Below are positions 15,918 through 24,937 of a stretch of DNA of 41,504 nt, piece after piece. Source of the stretch: Terrimonas ferruginea DSM 30193 (GTDB taxonomy: Bacteria; Bacteroidota; Bacteroidia; Chitinophagales; Chitinophagaceae); NCBI RefSeq assembly GCF_000425585.1, contig NZ_AUDS01000030.1, positions 1 to 41,504 on the forward strand. Reading direction: 5' to 3'. The translations under genes were made by a program, and so were the position numbers. How positions within the stretch are numbered: the stretch's first letter is position 1; each line of letters opens with the position of its first letter. The notes below the pieces were generated by a model, which worked only from the letters and a program-made list of their open reading frames with translations, did not search any database and had not been told where the DNA came from.

Positions 15918-17348
15918 ATGAACCGTTTTCTTTTATTACCATTCCTGCTGTCGTCCTTTATCCTGTCAGCCCAAAACAAGGGTTACGAGATCAAGATCAC
16001 GTTCAAGCCCTTTAAGAATCAATACATTTATCTCGGGCATTACTCGGGAAAATCGATGCCCATCGACGATTCCATCAGGCTCAACGATAAGAGCGAAGGC
16101 GTTTTCAAAGGCACCAAACCGCTCGGCGGCGGCATTTATATCATCGGCTTTCCCAACAAAGACCGCTATTTCGAGGTACTGGTCGATAAGCAGCAGCATT
16201 TTACCATTCTTGCCGATACAGCTGATCTCGACAACCGCAAGTTTGTCAATTCACCCGATAACACGCTTTTCATCGAATACCAGCAGGCGATGCGACAGCG
16301 CGGCGAAAAGATCAACCAGCTTCGCCAGCAACTTGCCGGCACACAAGGCGCCGACTCCGTCAAACTTTCAAAAGATATTGCCATAGCCGACTCAGCCATC
16401 TCCGCTTACCGCAAAAATGTGGTGGTGAAAAATCCCAACACCTTACTCGCCACATTACTTCACCTGATGGAAGAACCGAAAATTCCTCCGGCAGCAGAAC
16501 ATCCCGGCGGCAGGTACGATTCGGCTTATGCTTACCGCTATTTCAAAAATCATTATTGGGACAACATTAATTTCTTCGACGAACGCCTCGCACGCACGCC
16601 CTCCGTTTTGTTTGAAGACCGCGTTGACAAATATTTCAAAACACTGGTCTACCACAATGCCGACTCGGTAAACAAAGAAATTGACTGGATGCTGGGTTAT
16701 GCTTCGGTAAGCGATGAAATGACCCGCTTCCTCCTCGTAAAATTCATCAACCGCTACCTGAAGCAGCAATACATGTGGGAAGATGCGGTGTTCGTGCATT
16801 TATTTGAAAAATATTTCTCGCAGAAAGAGTACACCTGGCTGACCCCCGAAGGCAAAAAGATCATTACCGAACGAGCCTACAACCTGATGGCCAACATCAT
16901 GGGCAACCCTGCGGAAAATATTTTATTGCCCGACAGCACTGGTACTACACGTAATCTTTACGAAGTGAAATCGCCCTATACGCTCGTGGCATTTTATGAT
17001 CCGAATTGCGGGCATTGTAAAGAAGTGTTGCCCAAACTCGACTCCATGTACCGCAACAAATGGAAGGCCGACAGCCTGCACATTTATGCCGTGGCCAAAG
17101 AGGTGGATGCCTCCCCTGCCGATTGGAAAAAATTCATCAGCAACAACCACCTCGAAGGATGGACGCATGTTTTTTATTCAAAAGCAGAAGAAACATCGCG
17201 CATCAATGCAAGCATACCGAGCTATTCGCAGTTGTATGATGTGCAAAGCTTCCCCACCCTTTACCTGCTAGACCGCGACAAACGGATCATCGCCAAAAAA
17301 CTGACCTGGGAACAGATCAACGAAATACTTGACTACCGGAAAAAATAA
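15918..17348 (+). CDS. Periplasmic thioredoxin-like protein with N-terminal DUF4369/5106-like region
   Basis: 476 residues from ATG 15918; the open frame extends upstream to 15603, but only this ATG gives a signal peptide (M-N-R-F-L-L-L-P-F-L-L-S-S-F-I-L-S-A-Q). Residues about 22-125 are a beta-rich region typical of Bacteroidetes thiol-disulfide proteins, followed by a helical middle. The C-terminal thioredoxin fold has F-Y-D-P-N-C-G-H-C-K (C364, C367) and a cis-Pro in S-F-P-T-L-Y-L. It should be exported to the periplasm and act in thiol-disulfide exchange. It is 32 bp upstream of a periplasmic PPIase, suggesting a joint role in envelope-protein folding. Confidence 0.85.
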   Translation: MNRFLLLPFLLSSFILSAQNKGYEIKITFKPFKNQYIYLGHYSGKSMPIDDSIRLNDKSEGVFKGTKPLGGGIYIIGFPNKDRYFEVLVDKQQHFTILADTADLDNRKFVNSPDNTLFIEYQQAMRQRGEKINQLRQQLAGTQGADSVKLSKDIAIADSAISAYRKNVVVKNPNTLLATLLHLMEEPKIPPAAEHPGGRYDSAYAYRYFKNHYWDNINFFDERLARTPSVLFEDRVDKYFKTLVYHNADSVNKEIDWMLGYASVSDEMTRFLLVKFINRYLKQQYMWEDAVFVHLFEKYFSQKEYTWLTPEGKKIITERAYNLMANIMGNPAENILLPDSTGTTRNLYEVKSPYTLVAFYDPNCGHCKEVLPKLDSMYRNKWKADSLHIYAVAKEVDASPADWKKFISNNHLEGWTHVFYSKAEETSRINASIPSYSQLYDVQSFPTLYLLDRDKRIIAKKLTWEQINEILDYRKK

Positions 17349-17380
17349 ACGGCCATTAACGAAAGAACTAACTTTTCAGT

Positions 17381-19336
17381 ATGAAAACCAGACTAATGCT
17401 CACCGGCCTGCTGCTGGCCTCCTGCCTCACCGGCCAGGCGCAGACATTGTTCACTTACGGAGGAACCAAAGCCGATGCCGCTGAATTCCTGCGGGCTTAC
17501 ACGAAAAACAACAATGCCATCGGCGCCGACAAAGCGGGCTCCATGCGCGAATACCTCGATCTCTATATCAACTCACGCCTCAAGATCCGCGAAGCTTTTG
17601 CGAGAGGTTATGATACCCTTCCGCAGATCAGGACCGAAGTCGAGAACCTGCGCGTGCAAATCATCGAAAATTACATCAACGATCCCGAAGCCATCAACCG
17701 GCTCACCCGCGAAGCTTTCAAGCGCAGCCAGAAAGATGTGCATGCGGCTCATATCTTCCTCGCCTTCCGCAACACCGGCGGCATTGCAGATACCACCGCG
17801 GCTTATGCCAAATTGCAACAGGTACTGAAAGCGCTGCCCAAACAGGACTTTCTTTCGGTAGCCCAACAATATTCCGACGATCCTTCTGCCAAAACCAATA
17901 AAGGCGATCTGGGCTTCGTCACCGCTTTCACGCTGCCCTATGTTTTTGAAAACCTGGTATACCAGACTGCTGTCGGAAAACATTCGCGTGTGTACCGCTC
18001 GGGGGCAGGCTATCATATTTTTAAAAATATCGGCGAAAGAAAAGCATTGGGAAAAATGAAAGCACAGCAGATCCTGCTGGCCTTCCCTCCCGACGCTGAT
18101 CAGGCTACGCGCAACGGCATCAAATCGTTGGCCGATTCACTTTACGCGCAATTAAAAAAAGGTGCCGACTTCACTTCCTTCGTGAATAAATTCAGCAACG
18201 ATTATATCAGCGTGAATACAGGCGGCACCATGCCCGATATCAGTGTGGGCCAGTTTGATCAGACCTTTGAAAACAATCTCTGGTCATTGAAAAAAGACGG
18301 CGAGGTGGGCAAGCCTTTCATGACCAATCACGGCTGGCATATTCTCAAGCGCATAAGCGTTAAACCCGTATCTGCCGACAGCAACAACACGGCCTACATG
18401 GAGCAACTGCGCATGGCGGTGAAAAACGACGACCGCTGGACCACCGTCCGCGATTTCATTTACGATGAAGTAGTAAAAAAAGCAGGTGTAAAACGCATCG
18501 GTCCTACCGATGCGGCACTCTGGGCCTTCAGCGACAGCCTGCTCGATTACAAACCAGCCGGCCCCGCGGGAAGCAAAGTAAAAATGGAAGATGTGTTGCT
18601 GCGCATCGGTAAAACAGATTTCAATGTGGAAGACTGGATCGTTTACAGCCGCAACTACCGTTTCAAACCAGACCGCAGCGGTGTTAAAACCTACAACGAA
18701 CTCACCGACGAATACATCAAAGCCAAAGAATACGATTACTACCGCAACAACCTGGAAGATTTCAATGCCGACTTCCGCGCGCAGATGAACGAGTTCCTCG
18801 ATGGCAATCTCTTCTTCGAGATCATGCAACAGGAAATCTGGAACAAAGCACAGACGGATTCTGCATCGCTGCTGGCTTTATACCAGAAAAGAAAAGAGCA
18901 GTACAACTGGAAGCCCAGCGCCGAAGCCGTGATCTTTTTCTGCAACGATGAAGCCGTGGCCAAAACATTGCAGAACCAGATCAAGCAGCAACCAACTGAG
19001 TGGCGCACATTCGCCGATGCATTGGTGGAGAAAGTAGTGGCCGATTCAGCACGCTACGAATGGGAACAATTACCCGGCATTGGCAATGCAACACCGAAGG
19101 AAAAAACATTGACTCCGCTTTCGGTGAACAAACAGGACAACAGCGCCACCTTTGCTTATATATTCAAAGTACATCCGCAAGCCGGCCCGCGCAGTTTTGC
19201 CGAAGCAAAAGGATTGGTAATAAATGATCAGCAATCCCTGCTCGAAGAAGCCTGGATGGCTGAATTGAAAAAGAAATACCCTGTACACATTGACCAGCAG
19301 GTGTGGGAGGAGCTGGTTAAGAGAAAAGCGCCTTAA
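17381..19336 (+). CDS. Periplasmic peptidyl-prolyl isomerase with two parvulin domains (SurA/PpiC-like)
   Basis: 651 residues with a signal peptide ending near A-Q-A-Q (about residue 20). An N-terminal helical chaperone region is followed by two parvulin (rotamase) domains at about 125-215 (AAHIFLAF, QYSDDPSAKTNKGDLGFV, YRSGAGYHIFK) and 228-330 (AQQILLAFP, FSNDYISVNTGGTMPDI, FMTNHGWHILKR). A long C-terminal helical part follows. The layout is that of SurA-like factors assisting outer-membrane protein biogenesis; the extended C-terminus is larger than in SurA. Downstream of the thioredoxin-like gene and ended by a strong hairpin that includes the stop codon. Confidence 0.88.
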   Translation: MKTRLMLTGLLLASCLTGQAQTLFTYGGTKADAAEFLRAYTKNNNAIGADKAGSMREYLDLYINSRLKIREAFARGYDTLPQIRTEVENLRVQIIENYINDPEAINRLTREAFKRSQKDVHAAHIFLAFRNTGGIADTTAAYAKLQQVLKALPKQDFLSVAQQYSDDPSAKTNKGDLGFVTAFTLPYVFENLVYQTAVGKHSRVYRSGAGYHIFKNIGERKALGKMKAQQILLAFPPDADQATRNGIKSLADSLYAQLKKGADFTSFVNKFSNDYISVNTGGTMPDISVGQFDQTFENNLWSLKKDGEVGKPFMTNHGWHILKRISVKPVSADSNNTAYMEQLRMAVKNDDRWTTVRDFIYDEVVKKAGVKRIGPTDAALWAFSDSLLDYKPAGPAGSKVKMEDVLLRIGKTDFNVEDWIVYSRNYRFKPDRSGVKTYNELTDEYIKAKEYDYYRNNLEDFNADFRAQMNEFLDGNLFFEIMQQEIWNKAQTDSASLLALYQKRKEQYNWKPSAEAVIFFCNDEAVAKTLQNQIKQQPTEWRTFADALVEKVVADSARYEWEQLPGIGNATPKEKTLTPLSVNKQDNSATFAYIFKVHPQAGPRSFAEAKGLVINDQQSLLEEAWMAELKKKYPVHIDQQVWEELVKRKAP

Positions 19337-19350
19337 GGCGCTTTTCTCTT
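19319..19350 (+). terminator. Terminator hairpin overlapping the PPIase stop codon
   Basis: A perfect 14-bp inverted repeat (AAGAGAAAAGCGCC at 19319-19332 and its complement at 19337-19350) has the 4-nt loop TTAA containing the gene's stop (TAA 19334-19336). The right arm is T-rich (CTTTTCTCTT). The coding end and terminator are therefore the same sequence. Confidence 0.75.
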
Positions 19351-19531
19351 AATGTGAAAATGTGCCCGCCTGCGGCGGGACCATGTGGAAATGTGTCCTG
19401 AGTAGCGGGAATGATCAATACTAAAAATGGCTGTGGAATAATCTTCACAGCCATTTTTATTTATTTCATTTTCACATCCGCCGCAAGGCGGCGGCACATC
19501 TACACATTTCCGCCAACGGCGGGAACCATTC
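19351..19531. repeat. Word array A3 with embedded GC-rich hairpins, between convergent genes
   Basis: The left arm AATGTGAAAATGTG (19351-19364) is followed by a small hairpin (stem CCCGC/GCGGG, 19365-19379) and ATGTGGAAATGTG. The right arm starts CATTTTCACAT (19467-19477), then a hairpin with stem CCGCC/GGCGG (19478-19493), CACATCTACACATTT, and another CCGCC/GGCGG hairpin (19510-19522). It stops at the metF stop codon. A bidirectional terminator sits in the middle. The composition mirrors arrays A1, A2 and A4. Confidence 0.8.
19423..19458. terminator. Bidirectional terminator between PPIase and metF
   Basis: A perfect 13-bp stem (AAAAATGGCTGTG at 19423-19435 with CACAGCCATTTTT at 19446-19458) and a 10-nt loop. 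T-tracts stand on both strands, serving the two convergent genes. Confidence 0.85.
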
Positions 19532-20482
19532 CTAGAGTTCTCTCACCACATTCGCCACCATATGCGGGCGGCCGAGGGTGTAATAGTGAAGTACGGGCAC
19601 GCCGTTTTTCTTCAGATCACGTGATTGCGCCAGCAACCATTCTTCACCTACCTTTTCCACGTCTTCATCGGACTTGCACTTCGCTATTTCATTGGCCAGG
19701 TCCGCCGGCAGATCGATGTGGAAGGTTTTGGGTAAAACAGTGAGCTGTTTGCGGGTATAAATAGGTTTCAGTCCCGGGATGATCGGAACGGTGATGCCTG
19801 CATCGCGGCAGGCCTTCACGAAGGAATAATATTTTTCGTTGTCGAAAAACATCTGTGTGATGATGTAATCAGCTCCCATGTCGATCTTGCGCTTGAGATA
19901 ATCCATATCGGTATCCATATTGGGCGCTTCGAAATGTTTTTCAGGATAGCCGGCCACGCCAATACAGAAATTGGTCTTGTGGGTATTTTTCAGGTCGTCT
20001 TCCAGGTAAATACCGGCGTTGAGGTCTACTACCTGTTGCAGCAATTCGCTGGCATAACGGTGGCCGCGGGGTTCCGGCTCGAAAGAGGTTTCGTTTTTGG
20101 CCGCATCGCCACGCAGTACCAGCACGTTGTCGATACCGAGGTAATGCAGGTTGATCAGGGCGTCTTCAGTTTCGTTGATATCGAAGCCGCCGCAGATCAG
20201 GTGTGGTACGGTGTCCACATCGTATTTGTTCATAATGGCGGCACAGATGCTTTCCGTACCGGGGCGTTTACGCACTACTACTTTTTGAAAAGAGCCGTCT
20301 GCATTTTTCTTGAACACGTGCTCGCTACGGTGATAGGTAACATTGATAAACGCGGGCTTGAACTCCATCAGGGGATCCAGGTGGTTATACAGCGCTTCAA
20401 TTCCCTTGCCTTTCAGCGGGGGCAGTACTTCAAAAGACACCAATGTGTCTTTCGCATTTTTGATGTGGTCTATTACTTTCAT
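19532..20482 (-). CDS. metF: Methylenetetrahydrofolate reductase
   Basis: 316 residues from ATG 20482 (M-K-V-I-D-H-I). MetF hallmarks: the catalytic Glu near the start (L-V-S-F-E-V-L-P-P), I-N-V-T-Y-H, P-H-L-I-C-G-G, V-L-R-G-D, G-V-A-G-Y-P-E-K-H, I-T-Q-M-F-F-D and I-I-P-G-L-K-P. It reduces 5,10-methylene-THF to 5-methyl-THF with bound FAD, supplying methyl groups for methionine synthesis. It is monocistronic as seen here. Arrays of A-type repeats lie directly after its stop. Confidence 0.96.
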   Translation of the reverse strand: MKVIDHIKNAKDTLVSFEVLPPLKGKGIEALYNHLDPLMEFKPAFINVTYHRSEHVFKKNADGSFQKVVVRKRPGTESICAAIMNKYDVDTVPHLICGGFDINETEDALINLHYLGIDNVLVLRGDAAKNETSFEPEPRGHRYASELLQQVVDLNAGIYLEDDLKNTHKTNFCIGVAGYPEKHFEAPNMDTDMDYLKRKIDMGADYIITQMFFDNEKYYSFVKACRDAGITVPIIPGLKPIYTRKQLTVLPKTFHIDLPADLANEIAKCKSDEDVEKVGEEWLLAQSRDLKKNGVPVLHYYTLGRPHMVANVVREL

Positions 20483-20521
20483 CCTTACGTTATGATTACC
20501 GGCCGTGGTCCGGCCGGGGTG

Positions 20522-20529
20522 CAAAACTA
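20522..20529 (-). promoter_or_regulatory. Candidate -7 element for metF
   Basis: The minus strand reads TAGTTTTG (TAnnTTTG) about 40 bp upstream of the metF ATG. No matching -33 was found. Confidence 0.4.
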
Positions 20530-20637
20530 ATGTACAGGCGTCATAAACTACCCTAACGACCGTTTTTTATACCAAAAAGACCATAAGACTTCCAGCGGAT
20601 TAACAACCCGGAATGTACAGATGCAGCCCCTATACCT

Positions 20638-20645
20638 TATTTTTG
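20638..20645 (+). promoter_or_regulatory. Candidate -7 element directly before lptB
   Basis: TATTTTTG matches TAnnTTTG and ends 6 bp before the lptB ATG. If active, transcription would begin at or next to the start codon. No good -33 is visible. Confidence 0.35.
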
Positions 20646-20651
20646 TCGGGC

Positions 20652-21701
20652 ATGTCAGTTACTATTTACGCCAAAGGCCTCATGAAACGCTATGGCAGCC
20701 GTACGGTAGTCAACAATGTTTCATTTGAAGTAAAACAAGGAGAAATCGTCGGATTGCTGGGACCTAACGGTGCCGGTAAAACCACTTCTTTCTACCAGGT
20801 GGTGGGCCTGGTAAAACCAGACGAAGGAAACGTATTCCTCGACGAAGAGGACATTACTCCGTTAGCCATGTACAAGCGCGCTAAAATGGGCATCGGCTAC
20901 CTGCCACAGGAAGCTTCTATCTTCCGTAAACTAAGCGTGGAAGACAATATTTCCGCCGTACTGGAAATGACCAAACTGAGCCGCAAGGAGCAGAAGATAA
21001 AACTCGAATCACTGCTCGACGAATTCCGTTTGCAGCACGTACGCAAAAGCAATGGTGACGTACTCAGCGGGGGCGAACGCCGCCGTACCGAAATTGCCCG
21101 CGCACTGGCCGTAGATCCCAAATTCATCCTGCTCGACGAACCTTTTGCCGGTATCGACCCCATCGCGGTGGAAGATATCCAGGCCATCGTGGCACGATTG
21201 AAATACAAAAACATCGGCATCCTGATCACCGACCACAACGTAACGGAAACCCTTTCTATTTGCGACCGTGCCTACCTGCTTATCGAAGGAAAAATCTTTA
21301 AACACGGTACCGCCGAAGAACTGGCTTCCGACGACCAGGTAAAAAGACTTTACCTCGGCCGCAACTTCGAGCTTAAGCGCAAAGATTACCTGCACGAAGA
21401 AGCAAAGGGCGGCAATACCATCAACAAGAATACACTTTCAGGGTCTACCGAGCGGATGATCAATATGCTCCGCGAAGAAGGAGAAAACATCTTTACCGAA
21501 GCCATTCAGCGCGAGGAATTCAGCCGGTCACTTGATTTCTATAAATCCGGCATTATTTCCTACGCCAATAACAAACAGCACGGAGAGTTACAGGCAATTG
21601 CCAACGCGCTTCCGGCAGATATTGAAACCACGGAGGAGTTTCAGCGTCTGCAGGAACAATTGCTGGTCATCAGCAACCTGCTGAGCCAGGAAATCGACTA
21701 A
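20652..21701 (+). CDS. lptB: LPS export ABC transporter ATPase with C-terminal extension
   Basis: 349 residues from ATG 20652 (M-S-V-T-I-Y-A). Residues 1-242 are a standard LptB: Walker [10 protein letters not shown] (37-45), Q-loop in Y-L-P-Q-E-A-S-I-F (83-91), signature L-S-G-G-E-R-R-R (138-145), Walker [13 protein letters not shown] (159-170) and switch H195. It powers LPS extraction from the inner membrane with LptFG. Residues 243-349 (about 107) extend beyond the usual length of about 240; they are charged and helical with no motif I recognise. The GH3 gene follows after 46 bp. Confidence 0.92.
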   Translation: MSVTIYAKGLMKRYGSRTVVNNVSFEVKQGEIVGLLGPNGAGKTTSFYQVVGLVKPDEGNVFLDEEDITPLAMYKRAKMGIGYLPQEASIFRKLSVEDNISAVLEMTKLSRKEQKIKLESLLDEFRLQHVRKSNGDVLSGGERRRTEIARALAVDPKFILLDEPFAGIDPIAVEDIQAIVARLKYKNIGILITDHNVTETLSICDRAYLLIEGKIFKHGTAEELASDDQVKRLYLGRNFELKRKDYLHEEAKGGNTINKNTLSGSTERMINMLREEGENIFTEAIQREEFSRSLDFYKSGIISYANNKQHGELQAIANALPADIETTEEFQRLQEQLLVISNLLSQEID

Positions 21702-21747
21702 ACCTAATGTCCGTTTCCTGCACGGAAGGCGGACCGACCAACTATAT

Positions 21748-23259
21748 ATGAGTTTACTGAGTCCTGCCATATCATCGCTTGCACGCATGAGGCTCTGGCG
21801 AATTGAAGCCTGGAAGAACAACCCTGTCGATGCACAACGGGAAGTACTCCAGGATCTCGTCACCTCGGCACAATACACGGAGTTCGGGCGCAAATACAAG
21901 TTCTCGGAACTGTTCACTGTCAAAGCATTCAAAGAAGCCGTGCCTGTACACGAATACGACGACCTGAAGCCGTATATCGAACGCATCATGCAGGGCGAGC
22001 AATACATTCTCTGGAACTCACCCGTTAACTGGTTTGCCAAAAGCAGCGGCACTTCCAGCGACAAAAGCAAATTCATTCCCCTCTCGGAAGAAAGCCTGCA
22101 GGACTGTCATTACAAAGGAGCCAAAGATGTGCTCACGATGTATTACCAGTTCAACCCCGAATCCGCTTTGCTCACCGGCAAAGGACTGGTACTGGGCGGC
22201 AGTCACAATATCAATCCCATGAACAGCGAAGCGCAATATGGCGACCTCAGTGCCGTATTGCTGCAAAACTCTCCCTTCTGGGCGCACTGGCTCCGCACGC
22301 CGGACCTCAGCATCGCCCTGATGGATGAGTGGGAAAGCAAAATCGAAAAACTCGCAGAAAGCACCATAAAGGAAAATGTAACATCGATCTCCGGTGTACC
22401 CACCTGGACACTCGTGCTTTTCCGCCGCATACTCGAGATCACCGGCAAATCATGCATCGCTGATGTATGGCCCGCCCTTGAATTGTATATGCATGGCGGC
22501 GTATCGTTCACACCCTATCGCGAACAATTCGCCAAACTGATCGGCAAAAACATCAATTACCTGGAAATGTACAATGCCAGCGAAGGATTCTTTGCGGCAC
22601 AGGAACGCCCCGGCGACGATGGCATGCTGCTCTTTACCGATCACGGGATTTTCATGGAGTTCATGCCCGTAAGCGAATACGGTAAAAAACATCCGCAGAC
22701 ACTCAGCCTCAACGATGTGGAAGTTGGCAAAAACTACGCACTCATCATCAGCACCAACGGCGGCCTCTGGCGTTATATATTGGGCGATACCATTCAGTTC
22801 GTTTCAACCAAACCTTACCGCGTACGCGTTTCCGGCCGCCTGAAACATTATATCAATGCCTTCGGCGAAGAAGTGATCGTTGACAATACGGACAAAGCCA
22901 TTGCCGAAGCCTGCCGCGCAACCGGCGCCGTAGTGAACGATTACACCGCGGCTCCCGTTTATTTTTCCGACGGTGCCAACGGTGCCCATGAATGGCTGAT
23001 AGAATTTGAAAAAAATCCGGAAAACCTCGAAGCATTTGTTACCGAACTGGACAAGGCGCTGCAGAGTATCAACAGCGACTACGAAGCCAAGCGCCATAAA
23101 AGTATAGCCCTGAGAATGCCGGTTGTACATGCCCTGGAGAAGGGAACCTTTGCCAACTGGCTGCGACACCGGGGCAAACTCGGCGGACAGCACAAAGTGC
23201 CGCGACTGAGCAACGAACGCAAATACCTCGAAGAAATACTGGCCCTGCAACAACAGTGA
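21748..23259 (+). CDS. GH3 auxin-responsive-promoter family protein
   Basis: 503 residues, full GH3 length. The acyl-adenylate motif A-K-S-S-G-T-S-S-D-K-S-K-F-I-P is at about 95-109, and M-Y-N-A-S-E-G at about 272-278 is equivalent to the second ATP/AMP motif. A C-terminal lobe contains Y-R-V-R-V-S-G-R-L-K-H-Y-I-N-A-F-G-E-E. In plants GH3 enzymes conjugate amino acids to hormones by adenylation. Bacteroidetes homologues are common and their substrates are not established. It lies between lptB and fabG on the same strand, hinting at lipid or envelope metabolism. Confidence 0.88.
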   Translation: MSLLSPAISSLARMRLWRIEAWKNNPVDAQREVLQDLVTSAQYTEFGRKYKFSELFTVKAFKEAVPVHEYDDLKPYIERIMQGEQYILWNSPVNWFAKSSGTSSDKSKFIPLSEESLQDCHYKGAKDVLTMYYQFNPESALLTGKGLVLGGSHNINPMNSEAQYGDLSAVLLQNSPFWAHWLRTPDLSIALMDEWESKIEKLAESTIKENVTSISGVPTWTLVLFRRILEITGKSCIADVWPALELYMHGGVSFTPYREQFAKLIGKNINYLEMYNASEGFFAAQERPGDDGMLLFTDHGIFMEFMPVSEYGKKHPQTLSLNDVEVGKNYALIISTNGGLWRYILGDTIQFVSTKPYRVRVSGRLKHYINAFGEEVIVDNTDKAIAEACRATGAVVNDYTAAPVYFSDGANGAHEWLIEFEKNPENLEAFVTELDKALQSINSDYEAKRHKSIALRMPVVHALEKGTFANWLRHRGKLGGQHKVPRLSNERKYLEEILALQQQ

Positions 23260-23336
23260 ATGTAAAATTTTAGCAACAAAATGCGATTTTGTCCTATTTT
23301 GCCGGCCACACTTGGAACACAAACCAGAATCATCGT

Positions 23337-24095
23337 ATGAGCAAACTATTAGAGAATAAAGTAGCCATTGTTACCGGTGCCGCGCGTGGTATCGGCGAAG
23401 CCATTGCCCTCAAATTTGCCGAACACGGCGCCCATGTAGCCTTCACGTATGTGAGCGACGGCAGTGCCGAAAAAGCCGCCGCAGTAGAAGAAAAACTCCG
23501 CGCATTAGGTGTCAATGCCCGCGCATTCAAAAGCAATGCAGGCGACATAGCACAGTGCGAAACCTTCGTCAACGACGTAATGAAAGAATTTGGCAGTGTC
23601 GATATCTGCGTCAACAACGCAGGCATTTCCAAAGACAACCTGCTTCTACGCATGACACCCGATCAGTGGGAAGATGTGATCAATGTAAACCTCAACAGCG
23701 TTTTCTACATGACCAAGCAGGTGATCAAACCCATGATGAAAGCCCGCGCCGGCTCTATCATCAACATGAGTTCGGTTATCGGTATGTCGGGCAATGCCGG
23801 ACAAAGCAGCTATGCCGCTTCCAAGGCCGGCATAATCGGCTTTACCAAGTCCGTAGCGAAAGAACTGGGGAGCCGTAATATCCGTTGCAACGCCATTGCT
23901 CCCGGTTTTGTAGAAACCGACATGACCAGCTATCTGAAAGATGGTGAAGGAGCTGATAAATACCGCGCCAGCATTCCGCTCGGCCGTTTTGCACACGCAG
24001 AAGAAATTGCCAACGCCACCTTATTCCTCGCATCCGATATGGGATCCTATATCACCGGACAAACGATCAGTGTTTGCGGCGGGATGCATATTTGA
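23337..24095 (+). CDS. fabG: 3-oxoacyl-ACP reductase (FabG-type SDR)
   Basis: 252 residues from ATG 23337; the open frame starts earlier but the family begins here. SDR features: the T-G-A-A-R-G-I-G cofactor loop near 13-20, N-N-A-G, catalytic S146, Y159 and K163, and P-G-F-V-E-T-D-M. Closest in pattern to FabG of fatty-acid synthesis, which reduces 3-ketoacyl-ACP with NADPH, though substrate cannot be proven from sequence. The gene ends 15 bp before an A-type repeat containing a good terminator. Confidence 0.88.
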   Translation: MSKLLENKVAIVTGAARGIGEAIALKFAEHGAHVAFTYVSDGSAEKAAAVEEKLRALGVNARAFKSNAGDIAQCETFVNDVMKEFGSVDICVNNAGISKDNLLLRMTPDQWEDVINVNLNSVFYMTKQVIKPMMKARAGSIINMSSVIGMSGNAGQSSYAASKAGIIGFTKSVAKELGSRNIRCNAIAPGFVETDMTSYLKDGEGADKYRASIPLGRFAHAEEIANATLFLASDMGSYITGQTISVCGGMHI

Positions 24096-24104
24096 GAGAT
24101 TAAG

Positions 24105-24280
24105 AATGTGAAAATATGCCCCGCCCCTGGCGGGGGCCATGTGGAAATGGATTTTTCATTTCCACATTTTTTTGTATCGTATGCATCAGGGATTAACAGG
24201 AGTATTGCGCCTTTCATCAGTAGCAAACTGTATTGGCTGTTTCATTTACACATTTACACACTTACACATTTTTCACATTG
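24105..24280. repeat. Word array A4 between convergent fabG and glycosylase genes
   Basis: The left arm AATGTGAAAATATG (24105-24118) is followed by a GC-rich hairpin (stem CCCGCC/GGCGGG, about 24120-24135) and ATGTGGAAATG. The right arm has 8-bp units (CATTTACA, CATTTACA, CACTTACA) and CATTTTTCACATTG (24243-24280). The 60 bp between the arms hold no visible feature. Confidence 0.75.
24139..24173 (+). terminator. Intrinsic terminator of fabG built from repeat words
   Basis: A perfect 11-bp stem (ATGTGGAAATG at 24139-24149 with CATTTCCACAT at 24157-24167), 7-nt loop and a run of seven T. The stem consists of the A-type words, so here the repeat itself acts as a terminator. Confidence 0.8.
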
Positions 24281-24294
24281 CGCGCGCAGCGTCT

Positions 24295-24933
24295 TCAACC
24301 CTGAATCCGGATCCCGCGCTTCTGAATATACTCATGCCACAAGATCATTGCCGCTACGGTGCGGTGAGGACGCCAGGCTTCGGCTATCGATAACATGGCT
24401 TCCTTACTTACATCTTTGGGTAATTGTTTTACTTCACGCAAACTGTTGACCAGCGCTATATCGCCGAGTGGAAACAGATCGCTGCGCTGCAAAGCATGCA
24501 TCAGGTATACATCCACCGTCCAGTCGCCGATACCTTTAATGGATTTTAATAAGGTCCTGATATCTTCATCGGGCATGGCCGTAAGATGACGCAGGATTAT
24601 TTTTTTCTCCAGGATAGCATTCGCCAGTTCGCGCGCATAGATGATCTTCTGGCGGCTGAATGAACAAGCCCGCAATTCTTCATCCGACAAGGCAAGAAGT
24701 TTTGCGGGCGTTACCGTTCCGGTACGTTCACGTAATCTTTTAAAGGCAGCATAAGCCGATGCCAGTGAGATCTGTTGCTCGAGTATGGTTAAGATCAGCG
24801 TTTGAAAAGTTCCCGGCCTGGTCCACATGGGTGGATAACCCCGCTCACGGATGATACGCGCAAGATCTTTGTCTTTGACGGCAAGCAGATCACATACATC
24901 GCGGAAATCTTCATTGGTGAACCGGCTTACCAT
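24295..24933 (-). CDS. DNA-3-methyladenine glycosylase family protein (second HhH-GPD)
   Basis: 212 residues. The helix-hairpin-helix reads I-K-G-I-G-D-W-T-V-D (about 133-142) and the catalytic Asp is in F-P-L-G-D-I-A-L (about 153-160), where G-D-I replaces the V-D-D seen in the paralogue at 5471. This is the AlkA/AlkC-like HhH-GPD layout, removing damaged bases. Both glycosylases lack the N-terminal AlkA domain. It is 4 bp from the enoyl-CoA hydratase gene (same strand), so it is likely transcribed with it. Confidence 0.85.
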   Translation of the reverse strand: MVSRFTNEDFRDVCDLLAVKDKDLARIIRERGYPPMWTRPGTFQTLILTILEQQISLASAYAAFKRLRERTGTVTPAKLLALSDEELRACSFSRQKIIYARELANAILEKKIILRHLTAMPDEDIRTLLKSIKGIGDWTVDVYLMHALQRSDLFPLGDIALVNSLREVKQLPKDVSKEAMLSIAEAWRPHRTVAAMILWHEYIQKRGIRIQG

Positions 24934-24937
24934 GCAC

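Noticed and set aside
5471-24933. The two DNA glycosylases as a duplicated operon
   Set aside because: They are dissimilar in sequence, 18 kb apart, and have unrelated neighbours. They are ordinary paralogues.
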